DNA of 64,000 bases from Lampris incognitus (taxonomy: Eukaryota > Chordata > Actinopteri > Lampriformes > Lampridae), in NCBI RefSeq assembly GCF_029633865.1, contig NC_079212.1:150272099-150336098 (forward strand). Direction: 5' to 3'. Shown one piece after another: positions 35,901-47,800 of the stretch (positions within the stretch are counted from its first letter, which is position 1; the number at the start of each line of letters is the position of its first letter). The notes beneath the pieces are model-generated. The model was not told the origin of the DNA and searched no databases. It worked only from the letters and a program-made list of their open reading frames with translations. Position numbers and translations under genes: made by a program.

Positions 35901-37316
35901 GACAGAAGACATGACTGAACAGGAAGGACCAGACAGAAGACATGATTGAACAGGGAAGACCAGACAGAAGACAGCATTAGCAGGAAGGACCAGACAGAAG
36001 ACATGATTGAACAGGAAGCACCAGACAGAAATCATGAATGAACAGGAAGCACCAGACAGAAATCATGATTGAACAGGGAAGACCAGACAGAAGACAGCGT
36101 TAGCAGGAAGGACCAGACAGAAGACATGACTGAACAGGGAGGACCAGACAGAAGACAGCGTTAGCAGGAAGGACCAGACAGAAGACATGACTGAACAGGA
36201 AGAACCAGACAGAAGACATGACTGAACAGGGAGGACCAGACAGAAGACATGACTGAACAGGGAGGACCAGACAGAAGACAGCGTTAGCAGGAAGGACCAG
36301 ACAGAAATCATGACTGAACAGGAAGAACCAGACAGAAGACATGACTGAACAGGAAGGACCAGACAGAAGACATGTCTGAACAGGAAGAACCAGACAGAAG
36401 ACATGATTAAACAGGGAGGACCAGACAGAAGACATGACTGAACAGGGAAAACCAGACAGAAGACAGCGTTAGCAGGAAGGACCAGACAGAAGACATGACT
36501 GAACAGGAAGGACCAGACAGAAGACATGACTGAACAAGAAGAACCAGACAGAAGACATGACTGAACAGGAAGGACCAGACAGAAGACATGACTGAACAGG
36601 AAGGACCAGACAGAAGACAGCGTTAGCAGGAAGGACCAGACAGAAGACATGACTGAACAGGAAGGACCAAACAGAAGACATGTCTGAACAGGAAGGACCA
36701 GACAGAAGACATGACTGAACAGGAAGGACCAGACAGAAGACATGACTGAACAGGAAGGACCAGACAGAAGACATGACTGAACAGGGAGGACCAGACAGAA
36801 GACATGACTGAACAGGAAGGACCAGACAGAAGACAGCGTTAGCAGAAAGGACCAGACAGAAGACATGACTGAACAGGAAGGACCAGACAGAAGACATGAC
36901 TGAACAGGAAGGACCAGACAGAAGACATGACTGAACAGGAAGGACCAGACAGAAGACATGTCTGAACAGGAAGGACCAGACAGAAGACATGACTGAACAG
37001 GAAGGACCAGACAGAAGACAGCATTAGCAGGAAGGACCAGACAGAAGACATGACTGAACAGGAAGGACCAGACAGAAGACATGTCTGAACAGGAAGGACC
37101 AGACAGAAGACAGGTCTGAACAGGAAGGACCAGACAGAAGACATGACTGAACAGGAAGGACCAGACAGAAGACATGACTGAACAGGAAGGACCAGACAGA
37201 AGACATGTCTGAACAGGAAGGACCAGACAGAAGACATGTCTTAACAGGAAGGACCAGACAGAAGACATGTCTGAACAGGAAGGACCAGACAGAAGACATG
37301 ACTGAACAGGAAGACA
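20939..37316. repeat. 30/31-bp minisatellite, 16.4 kb, over 500 copies, higher-order structure
   Basis: Two interleaved unit types share the core ggaaggaccagacagaagac: one begins 'atgactgaaca' (31 bp) and one 'agcgttagca' (30 bp). Point variants (ggaggacc, gaagaacc, atgcctg, atgtctg, gtcagcg) mark larger blocks. The segment around 24455-25160 recurs at 27625-28330 with an offset of 3170 bp. A block near 34077-34412 recurs at 35393 and 36100. A 335-bp block near 21.7-22.05 kb recurs at 22.04-22.6 kb. Reverse-strand frames of up to 611 codons (SSVWSFLFSHVFCLVLP repeats) are artefacts. Confidence 0.97.
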
Positions 37317-37781
37317 ACCAGAGGTCGGGTGCGAGTGTGTGCAGCAGCTGCTCGTCGGCGGTGACTCGGAGGAAGAGTGTTGGTTGTACAGAGCTTTGTG
37401 TCGGCAGCTGGTCCAGGTCAGCATATGGGTCACACTGTCGTTGAGACCAAACATGTGTCACAACTTCAGACATGAGCATCCAGCGGCGTCACATACTTTA
37501 TACATGACAGCATACAGTACAACAAAGTAACAACACGCCTATCGGTGTGATTATATTTACAGATGTGTCCTGCATCACGGCACACCACAACCTGGAGGCA
37601 GTTTGCCTCAATCCAGATGTTTCATGGCTATGCTGCCTGGGGAGTGCTGGCCCACTGAGTCAGGAACAGGTCACCACGAGGCAGGTCAGAACATCAGCCA
37701 CGTTCACTATGAAGGCCTCTGCATTTATCTTTCATATTTATTACATCATATAATGTTTTATATCGTGTACAATAAACTTTG
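37317..37781. other. unrecognised single-copy island
   Basis: About 465 bp of complex sequence between two arrays. Open frames on both strands run in from neighbouring arrays. An 'aataaac' lies near 37770. No exon or RNA gene can be supported. Confidence 0.5.
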
Positions 37782-40119
37782 CTCATACCTGAAGGTATCT
37801 TGTGTATGTAGTGGATCATGTACTAGGTTCAGTTTGTTCCTGGTTGTTCTCATACCTGAAGGTATCTTGTGTATGTAGTGGATCATGTACTAGGTTCAGT
37901 TTGTTCCTGGTTGTTCTCATACCTGAAGGTGTCTTGTGTAGGTAGTGGATCATGTACTAGGTTCAGTTTGTTCCTGGTTGTTCTCATACCTGAAGGTATC
38001 TTGGTTATGTAGTGGATCATGTACTAGGTTCAGTTTGTTCCTGGTTGTTCTCATAGCTGAAGGTATCTTGTGTATGTAGTAGATCATGTACTAGTTTCAG
38101 TTTGTTCCTGGTTGTTCTCATAGCTGAAGGTATCTTGTGTATGTAGTGGATCATGTACTAAGTTCAGCTTGTTCCTGGTTGTTCTCATACCTGAAGGTAT
38201 CTTGTGTATGTAGTGGATCATGTACTAGGTTCAGTTTGTTCCTGGTTGTTCTCATACCTGAAGGTATCTTGTGTAGGTAGTGGATCATGTACTAGGTTCA
38301 GCTTGTTCCTGGTTGTTCTCATACCTGAAGGTATCTTGTGTATGTAGTGGATCATGTACTAGGTTCAGTTTGTTCCTGGCTGTTCTCATACCTGAAGGTA
38401 TCTTGTGTAGGTAGTGGATCATGTACTAGGTTCAGTTTGTTCCTGGTTGTTCTCATAGCTGAAGGTATCTTGTGTAGGTAGTGGATCATGTACTAGGTTC
38501 AGCTTGTTCCTGGTTGTTCTCATACCTGAAGGTATCTTGGTTATGTAGTGGATCATGTACTAGGTTCAGTTTGTTCCTGGTTGTTCTCATAGCTGAAGGT
38601 GTCTTGTGTAGGTAGTGGATCATGTACTAGGTTCAGTTTGTTCCTGGTTGTTCTCATAGCTGAAGGTGTCTTGTGTATGTAGTGGATCATGTACTAGGTT
38701 CAGTTTGTTCCTGGTTGTTCTCATAGCTGAAGGTATCTTGTGTAGGTAGTGGATCATGTACTAGGTTCAGCTTGTTCCTGGTTGTTCTCATACCTGAAGG
38801 TATCTTGTGTAGGTAGTGGATCATGTACTAGGTTCAGTTTGTTCCTGGTTGTTCTCATAGCTGAAGGTGTCTTGTGTAGGTAGTGGATCATGTACTAGGT
38901 TCAGTTTGTTCCTGGTTGTTCTCATACCTGAAGGTATCTTGTGTAGGTAGTGGATCATGTACTAGGTTCAGTTTGTTCCTGGTTGTTCTCATAGCAGAAG
39001 GTGTCTTGTGTAGGTAGTGGATCATGTACTAGGTTCAGTTTGTTCCTGGTTGTTCTCATAGCTGAAGGTATCTTGTGTAGGTAGTGGATCATGTACTAGG
39101 TTCAGTTTGTTCCTGGTTGTTCTCATACCTGAAGGTATCTTGTGTAGGTAGTGGATCATGTACTAGGTTCAGTTTGTTCCTGGTTGTTCTCATACCTGAA
39201 GGTATCTTGTGTATGTAGTGGATCATGTACTAGGTTCAGTTTGTTCCTGGTTGTTCTCATAGCTGAAGGTGTCTTGTGTAGGTAGTGGATCATGTACTAG
39301 GTTCAGCTTGTTCCTGGTTGTTCTCATACCTGAAGGTATCTTGTGTATGTAGTGGATCATGTACTAGGTTCAGTTTGTTCCTGGTTGTTCTCATAGCTGA
39401 AGGTATCTTGTGTAGGTAGTGGATCATGTACTAGGTTCAGTTTGTTCCTGGTTGTTCTCATAGCTGAAGGTGTCTTGTGTAGGTAGTGGATCATGTACTA
39501 GGTTCAGTTTGTTCCTGGTTGTTCTCATAGCTGAAGGTGTCTTGTGTAGGTAGTGGATCATGTACTAGGTTCAGTTTGTTCCTGGTTGTTCTCATAGCTG
39601 AAGGTATCTTGTGTAGGTAGTGGATCATGTACTAGGTTCAGTTTGTTCCTGGTTGTTCTCATAGCAGAAGGTGTCTTGTGTAGGTAGTGGATCATGTACT
39701 AGGTTCAGTTTGTTCCTGGTTGTTCTCATAGCTGAAGGTATCTTGTGTAGGTAGTGGATCATGTACTAGGTTCAGTTTGTTCCTGGTTGTTCTCATAGCT
39801 GAAGGTATCTTGTGTATGTAGTGGATCATGTACTAGGTTCAGTTTGTTCCTGGTTGTTCTCATAGCTGAAGGTATCTTGTGTAGGTAGTGGACCATGTAC
39901 TAGGTTCAGTTTGTCCCGGTTCTCATAGCTGAAGGTGTCTTGTGTAGGTAGTGGATCATGTACTAGGTTCAGTTTGTTCCCGGTTCTCATAGCTGAAGGT
40001 GTCTTGTGTAGGTAGTGGATCATGTACTAGGTTCAGTTTGTTCCTGGTTGTTCTCATAGCTGAAGGTATCTTGTGTAGGTAGTGGATCATGTACTAGGTT
40101 CAGTACTTTCCTGGTTGTT
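37782..40119. repeat. 67-bp minisatellite, about 35 copies
   Basis: Unit ctcatacctgaaggtatctt, then gtgtatgtagtggatcatgt, then actaggttcagtttgttcct, then ggttgtt. Frequent variants are catagctg, ggtgtc and taggtag. Two units near 39913 and 39978 are shortened ('cccggtt'). Stops occur in every unit. Confidence 0.96.
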
Positions 40120-40370
40120 TGTATTCTTGTGTATCATAATGTTTTTTGACCAACAAGATTAAAATGTATGAAATGACACCATATCACCCTTGCATTATTC
40201 TGCACACACATTTGATACAACCCCTCATCACATCTGCTGGAGGATCAAGTAGTGTTTCTGTATTGGTAGCAGTTTGTATTTGCCTCAGTCAGTATCTGAA
40301 GTCCTTACATGAAAACCCACAGAAGTTAGTGTGAAGTACTCGTGTCAATTTTCACTTTTACTTGCCTGCT
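40120..40370. other. short unrecognised spacer
   Basis: About 250 bp without recognisable features between the 67-bp and 20-bp arrays. Confidence 0.5.
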
Positions 40371-42558
40371 TCAGATGGCATGTGTGTAGGTCAGATGGCA
40401 TGGGTGTAGGTCAGATGGCATGTGTGTAGGTCAGATGGCATGTGTGTAGGTCAGATGGCATGAGTGTAGGTCAGATGGCATGTGTGTAGGTCAGATGACG
40501 TGTGTGTAGGTCAGATGGCATGTGTGTAGGTCAGATGACGTGTGTGTAGGTCAGATGACATGTGTGCAGGACAGACGGCATGTGTGTAGGTCAGATGGCA
40601 TGTGTGTAGGTCAGATGACATGTGTGCAGGACAGACGGCATGTGTGTAGGTCAGATGGCATGTGTGTAGGTCAGATGGCATGTGTGTAGGTCAGATGGCA
40701 TGTGTGTAGGTCGGATGGCATGTGTGTAGGTCAGATGACGTGTGTGTAGGTCAGACGGCATGTGTGTAGGTCAGATGACGTGTGTGTAGGTCAGATGACA
40801 TGTGTGCAGGACAGACGGCATGTGTGTAGGTCAGATGGCATGTGTGTAGGTCAGATGACATGTGTGCAGGACAGACGGCATGTGTGTAGGTCAGATGGCA
40901 TGTGTGTAGGTCAGATGACGTGTGTGTAGGTCAGATGGCATGTGTGTAGGTCAGATGGCATGTGTGTAGGTCAGATGACATGTGTGTTGGTCGGATGGCA
41001 TGTGTGTAGGTCAGATGGCATGTGTGTAGGTCAGATGGCATGTGTGTAGGTCAGATGACATGTGTGTAGGTCGGATGGCATGTGTGTAGGTCAGATGGCA
41101 TGTGTGTAGGTCAGATGACGTGTGTGTTGGTCGGATGGCATGTGTGTAGGTCAGATGGCATGTGTGTAGGTCAGATGGCATGTGTGTAGGTCAGATGACA
41201 TGTGTGTAGGTCGGATGGCATGTGTGTAGGTCAGATGGCATGTGTGTAGGTCAGATGACGTGTGTGTAGGTCAGATGGCATGTGTGTAGGTCAGATGACG
41301 TGTGTGTAGGTCAGACGGCATGTGTGTAGGTCAGATGACGTGTGTGTAGGTCAGATGACATGTGTGCAGGACAGACGGCATGTGTGTAGGTCAGATGGCA
41401 TGTGTGTAGGTCAGATGACATGTGTGCAGGACAGACGGCATGTGTGTAGGTCAGATGGCATGTGTGTAGGTCAGATGGCATGTGTGTAGGTCAGATGGCA
41501 TGTGTGTAGGTCAGATGACGTGTGTGTAGGTCAGATGGCATGTGTGTAGGTCAGATGGCATGTGTGTAGGTCAGATGGCATGTGTGTAGGTCAGATGGCA
41601 TGTGTGTAGGTCGGATGGCATGTGTGTTGGTCGGATGGCATGTGTGTAGGTCAGATGGCGTGTGTGTAGGTCAGATGGCATGGGTGTAGGTCAGATGACA
41701 TGTGTGTAGGTCAGATGGCATGGGTGTAGGTCAGATGGCATGGGTGTAGGTCAGATGACGTGTGCAGGACAGACGCCATGTGTGTAGGTCGGACGGCATG
41801 TGTGTAGGTCAGATGACATGTGTGCAGGACAGACGGCATGTGTGTAGGTCAGATGGCATGTGTGTAGGTCAGATGGCATGTGTGTAGGTCAGATGACATG
41901 TGTGCAGGACAGACGGCATGTGTGTAGGTCAGATGACGTGTGTGTAGGTCGGATGACATGTGTGTAGGTCAGATGACATGTGTGCAGGACAGACGGCATG
42001 TGTGTAGGTCAGATGACGTGTGTGTAGGTCGGATGACATGTGTGTAGGTCAGATGACATGTGTGCAGGACAGACGGCATGTGTGTAGGTCAGATGGCATG
42101 TGTGTAGGTCAGATGACATGTGTGCAGGACAGACGGCATGTGTGTAGGTCGGACGGCATGTGTGTAGGTCAGATGGCATGTGTGTAGGTCAGATGACATG
42201 GGTGTAGGTCAGATGGCATGTGTGTAGGTCAGATGGCATGTGTGTAGGTCAGATGACATGTGTGTAGGTCAGATGACATGTGTGTAGGTCAGATGGCATG
42301 TGTGTAGGTCAGATGACATGTGTGTAGGTCAGATGGCATGTGTGTAGGTCAGATGACATGTGTGTAGGTCAGATGGCATGTGTGTAGGTCAGATGACATG
42401 TGTGTAGGTCAGATGACATGTGTGTAGGTCAGATGGCATGTGTGTAGGTCAGATGGCATGTGTGTAGGTCAGATGACATGTGTGTAGGTCAGATGGCATG
42501 TGTGTAGGTCAGATGGCATGTGTGTAGGTCAGATGGCATGTGTGTAGGTCGGATGGCA
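40371..42558. repeat. 20-bp minisatellite, about 109 copies
   Basis: Unit tcagatggcatgtgtgtagg, with variants atgaca, atgacg, gacggc, tcgga and 'tgtgcaggaca'. The order of variants is itself repeated in blocks (for example gacatgtgtgcaggacagac recurs many times). The period is extremely regular; one copy near 41761 is shorter ('tgtgcagg'). Confidence 0.96.
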
Positions 42559-42781
42559 GTTCAGACAGAGCAGGACTGAGGGTTGTGTTGTGGTTTCACT
42601 GCAACACTTGACCTGGTACTGCACCAGTGATGACAACATGTGTAACTGGACTGTGCCCTTCGTGTGACGACTTCAGTTGTTTTACAGGTTGAGGTAAACA
42701 ACTTGTGTAATTCTTTCATAATTTACAGTACCTTGATTCAAAAATGCTGGTTTTAGGTCTTACAGATAAGCCTCATATCAG
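42559..42781. other. short unrecognised spacer
   Basis: About 220 bp of single-copy sequence without recognised features. Confidence 0.5.
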
Positions 42782-43882
42782 CGGTCTACATGGTCTACAC
42801 GGTCTACATGGTCTACATGTTTTACATGGCGTACATAGTTTACATGGTCTACGTGGTTTACATGATGTACACGGTTTACATGGTCTACACGGTCTACATG
42901 GTGTACATAGATTACATGGTGTACATACGTAGTTTACATGGTCTACGTGGTTTACATGGTGTACACAGTTTACATGGTCTACAAGTTTTACATGGTGTAC
43001 ATAGTTTACATGGTGTACATAGTTTACATGGTCTACGTGGTTTACATGGTGTACACAGTTTACATGATGTGCACAGTTTACATGGTCTACGTTGTTTACA
43101 TGGTGTACACGGTTTACATGATGTACACAGTTTACATGGTCTACATGTTTTAAATGGTGTACATAGTTTACATAGTTTACATGGTCTACGTGGTTTACAT
43201 GGTGTACACGGTTTACATGATGTACACAGTTTACATGGTCTACGTTGTTTACATGGTGTACACGGTTTACATGATGTACACAGTTTACATGGTCTACATG
43301 TTTTACATGGTGTACATAGTTTACATAGTTTACATGGTCTACGTGGTTTACATGGTGTACACGGTTTACATGATGTACACAGTTTACATGGTCTACATGT
43401 TTTACATGGTGTACATAGTTTACATGGTTTACATAGTTTACATGGTCTACGTGGTTTACATGGTGTATACAGTTTACATGGTGTACACGGTTTACATGGT
43501 CTACGTGGTTTACATGGTGTACACGGTTTACATGGTGTACATAGTTTACATGGTCTACGTGGTTTACATGATGTACACGGTTTACATGGTCTACATGTTT
43601 TACATGGTGTACATAGTTTACATGGTCTACGTGGTTTACATGGTGTACACAGTTTACATGATGTACACGGTTTACATGGTCTACGTGGTTTACATGGTGT
43701 ACACAGTTTACATGATGTACATGGTTTACATGGTCTGCATGGTCTACATGTTTTACATGGTCTCCACGGGTTACATGGCTTACATGGTTTACATGGTTTA
43801 TATGTTTTACATGATATACATGGTGCACATGGTCCACATGGTTTACATGGTGCACATGGTCCACATGGTTTACATGGTGCAT
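42782..43882. repeat. 9/12-bp minisatellite (tttacatggtctacgtgg type)
   Basis: Built from short units tttacatgg, tctacatgg and tgtacacag, all multiples of three, so frames on both strands are open for 280-520 codons ([26 protein letters not shown]). The repetitive products and lack of any domain argue against coding. The 3' end degenerates into tgcacatggtccacatgg units. Confidence 0.95.
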
Positions 43883-43964
43883 GCATGGCAGGCTGGAGAA
43901 TACAGTCATTCCATCATGTGCAGTTGGTTCTCTGAACCAAGTGGGATCTACACAGGGTTTGAAG

Positions 43965-44350
43965 ATAATAAAATAACAACAACAACAATAATAATATAAT
44001 AACAGTAACAACAACAACAACAACAACAACAATAATAACAATAATACAACAACAATAATAATAATAATATAATAACAACAACAATAATATAACAATAACA
44101 ACAGCAATAATATAATAATAACAACAATAATAATAAAATAATAAAATAATAATAATATAACAACAACAACAACAATAATATAATAATAATATAATAATAA
44201 CAAAAACAACAATAATATAATAATAATCATAATAATAATATAATAACAACAACAACAACAACAATAATAACAACATGTATATAGTGCTTTTCTAGACCCC
44301 CAAAGCGCTTCACATTGAGGGGGGTAACTCAGGTCAACCATCATGTGGGG
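43965..44350 (+). mobile_element. (AAT/AAC)n tract plus 'agcgcttcaca' fish dispersed repeat
   Basis: About 300 bp of AAT/AAC triplet repeat (43965-44271) leads into tatagtgcttttctagaccc and ccaaagcgcttcacattgag. It ends near 'ggtcaaccatcatgtgggg'. It is organised like the fragment at 8160-8291. The triplet tract makes a pseudo-frame on the reverse strand (poly Tyr/Leu/Val). Confidence 0.65.
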
Positions 44351-44825
44351 CAGCCTGGCCTGAGTTTCTAAAATGCAGACTCAACGCCATTTCCATCCAA
44401 TCAAAGGGTTTATTTACAGGGTCCAAGTACATATGAACTGAACAAACTACTCCCAGTAATTGAGCCTGAACTCACAAAGAAATTAACAAAACTCAACTCA
44501 CAACAATCGGAACATCTCTTGCACACATCTACACCCTGACGTCCTACAACCCCCTCACAACTCCAAAGCTACTGCTTACATACCCCCCTTGAGTTGCTCA
44601 GCAGCACCTGAGTTCCGGAGGCACCACTGTGGCAAGGGACGCCACCACCTCGTACCAGCTGACATGATGGTGAGACAAATGGTTGTGTTTTCACCCACTT
44701 TGTCACACACCACCAATGTACCATACATTAAATTACTGCTACGCATGGCCGCTTGTTTGTGGTGACTGCAGACGTAGCTGAAGCGTGGGGGGTTTAATGA
44801 CCTCAGCTCTGCAGTACACATCTGA
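44351..44825 (-). other. unassigned segment with a retroelement-like end
   Basis: Complex sequence in which the reverse strand reads gtaaataaaccctttgattg (44396-44415), containing AATAAA. Together with a nearby poly-C segment near 44583 this resembles part of an LTR or a retroposed 3' end in reverse orientation. No terminal repeats or primer-binding site were identified, so this is a low-confidence suggestion. Confidence 0.25.
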
Positions 44826-47800
44826 TTTTCTCTCTTGTGGAGCCATGATGTGTGATGTGGATGTTCTCCCTTGTGGAGACATGATGTGTGATGTGGATGT
44901 TCTCTCTCGTGGACCCAGGATGTGTGATGTGGATGTTCTCTCTCGTGGAGTCATGATATGTGATGTGGATGTTCTCTCTTGTGGAGCCAGGATATGTGAT
45001 GTGGATGTTCTCTCTCGTGGAGTCATGATATGTGATGTGGATGTTCTCTCTTGTGGAGTCATGATATGTGATGTGGATGTTCTCTCTCGTGGACCCAGGA
45101 TATGTGATGTGGATGTTCTCTCTCGTGGAGTCATGATATGTGATGTGGATGTTCTCTCTTGTGGAGCCAGGATGTGTGATGTGGTTCTCTCTCGTGGACC
45201 CATGATGTGTGATGTGGATGTTCTCTCTTGTGGAGCCAGGATGTGTGATGTGGTTCTCTCTCGTGGACCCATGATGTGTGATGTGGATGTTCTCTCTTGT
45301 GGAGCCAGGATGTGTGATGTGGATGTTCTCTCTTGTGGAGCCAGGATGTGTGATGTGGATGTTCTCTCTTGTGGAGTCATGACGTGTGATGTGGATGTTC
45401 TCTCTTGTGGAGCCAGGATGTGTGATGTGGATGTTCTCTCTCGTGGAGTCATGATATGTGATGTGGATGTTCTCTCTTGTGGAGCCAGGATGTGTGATGT
45501 GGTTCTCTCTCGTGGACCCATGATGTGTGATGTGGATGTTCTCTCTTGTGGAGCCAGGATGTGTGATGTGGATGTTCTCTCTCGTGGAGCCATGATGTGT
45601 GATGTGGATGTTCTCTCTCGTGGACCCAGGATGTGTGATGTGGATGTTCTCTCTTGTGGAGCCATGATGTGTGATGTGGATGTTCTCTCTTGTGGAGTCA
45701 TGACGTGTGATGTGGATGTTCTCTCTTGTGGAGCCAGGATGTGTGATGTGGATGTTCTCTCTCGTGGAGCCATGATGTGTGATGTGGATGTTCTCTCTCG
45801 TAGACCCAGGATATGTGATGTGGATGTTCTCTCTCGTGGAGTCATGATGTGTGATGTGGATGTTCTCTTGTGGAGCCATGATGTGTGATGTGGATGTTCT
45901 CTCTTGTGGAGCCAGGATGTGTGATGTGGATTTTCTCTCTTGTGGAGCCATGATGTGTGATGTGGATGTTCTCTCTTGTGGAGCCTTGATGTGTGATGTG
46001 GATGTTCTCTCTTGTGGAGTCATGATGTGTGATGTGGATGTTCTCTCTTGGGGAGACATGATGTGTGATGCGGATGTTCTCTTGTGGAGCCATGATGTGT
46101 GATGTGGATGTTCTCTTGTGGAGCCAGGAGTTGTGATGTGGATGTTCTCTCTTGTGGAGTCATGATGTTTGATGTGGATGTTCTCTCTTGTGGAGACATG
46201 ATGTGTGATGTGGATGTCCTCTTGGAGACATGATGTGTGATGTGGATGTTCTCTCTTGTGGAGCCATGATGTGTGATGTGGATGTTCTCTCTTGTGGAGT
46301 CATGATGTGTGATGTGGATGTTCTCTCTTGGGGAGACATGATGTGTGATGTGGATGTTCTCTTGTGGAGCCATGATGTGTGATGTGGATGTTCTCTCTTG
46401 TGGAGCCAGGATTTGTGATGTGGATGTTCTCTCTTGTTGAGTCATGATGTTTGATGTGGATGTTCTCTCTTGTGGAGCCATGATGTGTGATGTGGATGTT
46501 CTCTTGTGGAGTCATGATGTTTGATGTGGATGTTCTCTTGGAGCCATGATGTGTGATGTGGATGTTCTCTCTTGTGGAGCCATGATGTGTGATGCGGATG
46601 TTCTCTCTTGTGGAGCCATGATGTGTGATGTGGATGTTCTCTCTTGTGGAGCAATGATGTGTGATGTGGATGTCCTCTTGGAGCCAGGATGTGTGATGTG
46701 GATGTCCTCTTGGAGCCAGGATGTGTGATGTGGATGTCCTCTTGGAGTCATGATGTGTGATGTGGATGTTCTCTCTTTTGGAGCCATGATGTGTGATGTG
46801 GATGTTCTCTCTTGTTGAGCCAGGATGTGTGATGTGGATGTTCTCTCTTGTGGAGCAATGATGTGTGATGTGGATGTCCTCTTGGAGCCAGGATGTGTGA
46901 TGTGGATGTCCTCTTGGAGCCAGGATGTGTGATGTGGATGTCCTCTTGGAGTCATGATGTGTGATGTGGATGTTCTCTCTTTTGGAGCCATGATGTGTGA
47001 TGTGGATGTTCTCTCTTGTTGAGCCAGGATGTGTGATGTGGATGTTCTCTCTTGTGGAGACATGATGTGTGATGTGGATGTCCTCTTGGAGCCAGGATGT
47101 GTGATGTGGATGTTCTCTCTTGTGGAGACATGATGTGTGATGTGGATGTTCTCTCTTGTGGAGCAATGATGTGTGATGTGGATGTCCTCTTGGAGCCAGG
47201 ATGTGTGATGTGGATGTTCTCTCTCGTGGAGTCATGACGTGTGATGTGGATGTTCTCTCTTGTGGAGCCATGATGTGTGATGTGGATGTTCTCTCTTGTG
47301 GAGCCATGATGTGTGATGTGGATGTTCTCTCTCGTGGAGCCATGATGTGTGATGTGGATGTTCTCTCTTGTGGAGCCATGATGTGTGATGTGGATGTTCT
47401 CTCTTGTGGAGCCATGATGTGTGATGCGGATGTTCTCTCTCGTGGAGCCATGATGTGTGATGTGGATGTTCTCTCTTGTGGAGCCATGATGTGTGATGTG
47501 GATGTTCTCTCTTGTGGAGCCAGGATGTGTGATGCGGATGTTCTCTCTCGTGGAGCCATGATGTGTGATGTGGATGTTCTCTCTTGTGGAGCCAGGATGT
47601 GTGATGTGGTTCTCTCTCGTGGAGTCATGATGTGTGATGTGGATGTTCTCTCTTGTGGAGCCAGGATGTGTGATGTGGATGTTCTCTCTCGTGGAGCCAG
47701 GATGTGTGATGTGGTTCTCTCTCGTGGACCCATGATGTGTGATGTGGATGTTCTCTCTTGTGGAGCCAGGATGTGTGATGTGGATGTTCTCTCTTGTGGA

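Noticed and set aside
21156-37454. Many overlapping reverse-strand frames of 60-611 codons with SSVWSFLFSHVFCLVLP repeats, resembling membrane proteins
   Set aside because: They are translations of the 30/31-bp array. Every frame shows the same motif, there is no start context or non-repeat domain, and they overlap in all phases.
42773-44344. His/Val/Asn or Cys/Lys/Pro frames resembling metal-binding or keratin-associated proteins
   Set aside because: Array of 9/12-bp units and an AAT/AAC triplet tract; no real domain boundaries or start.
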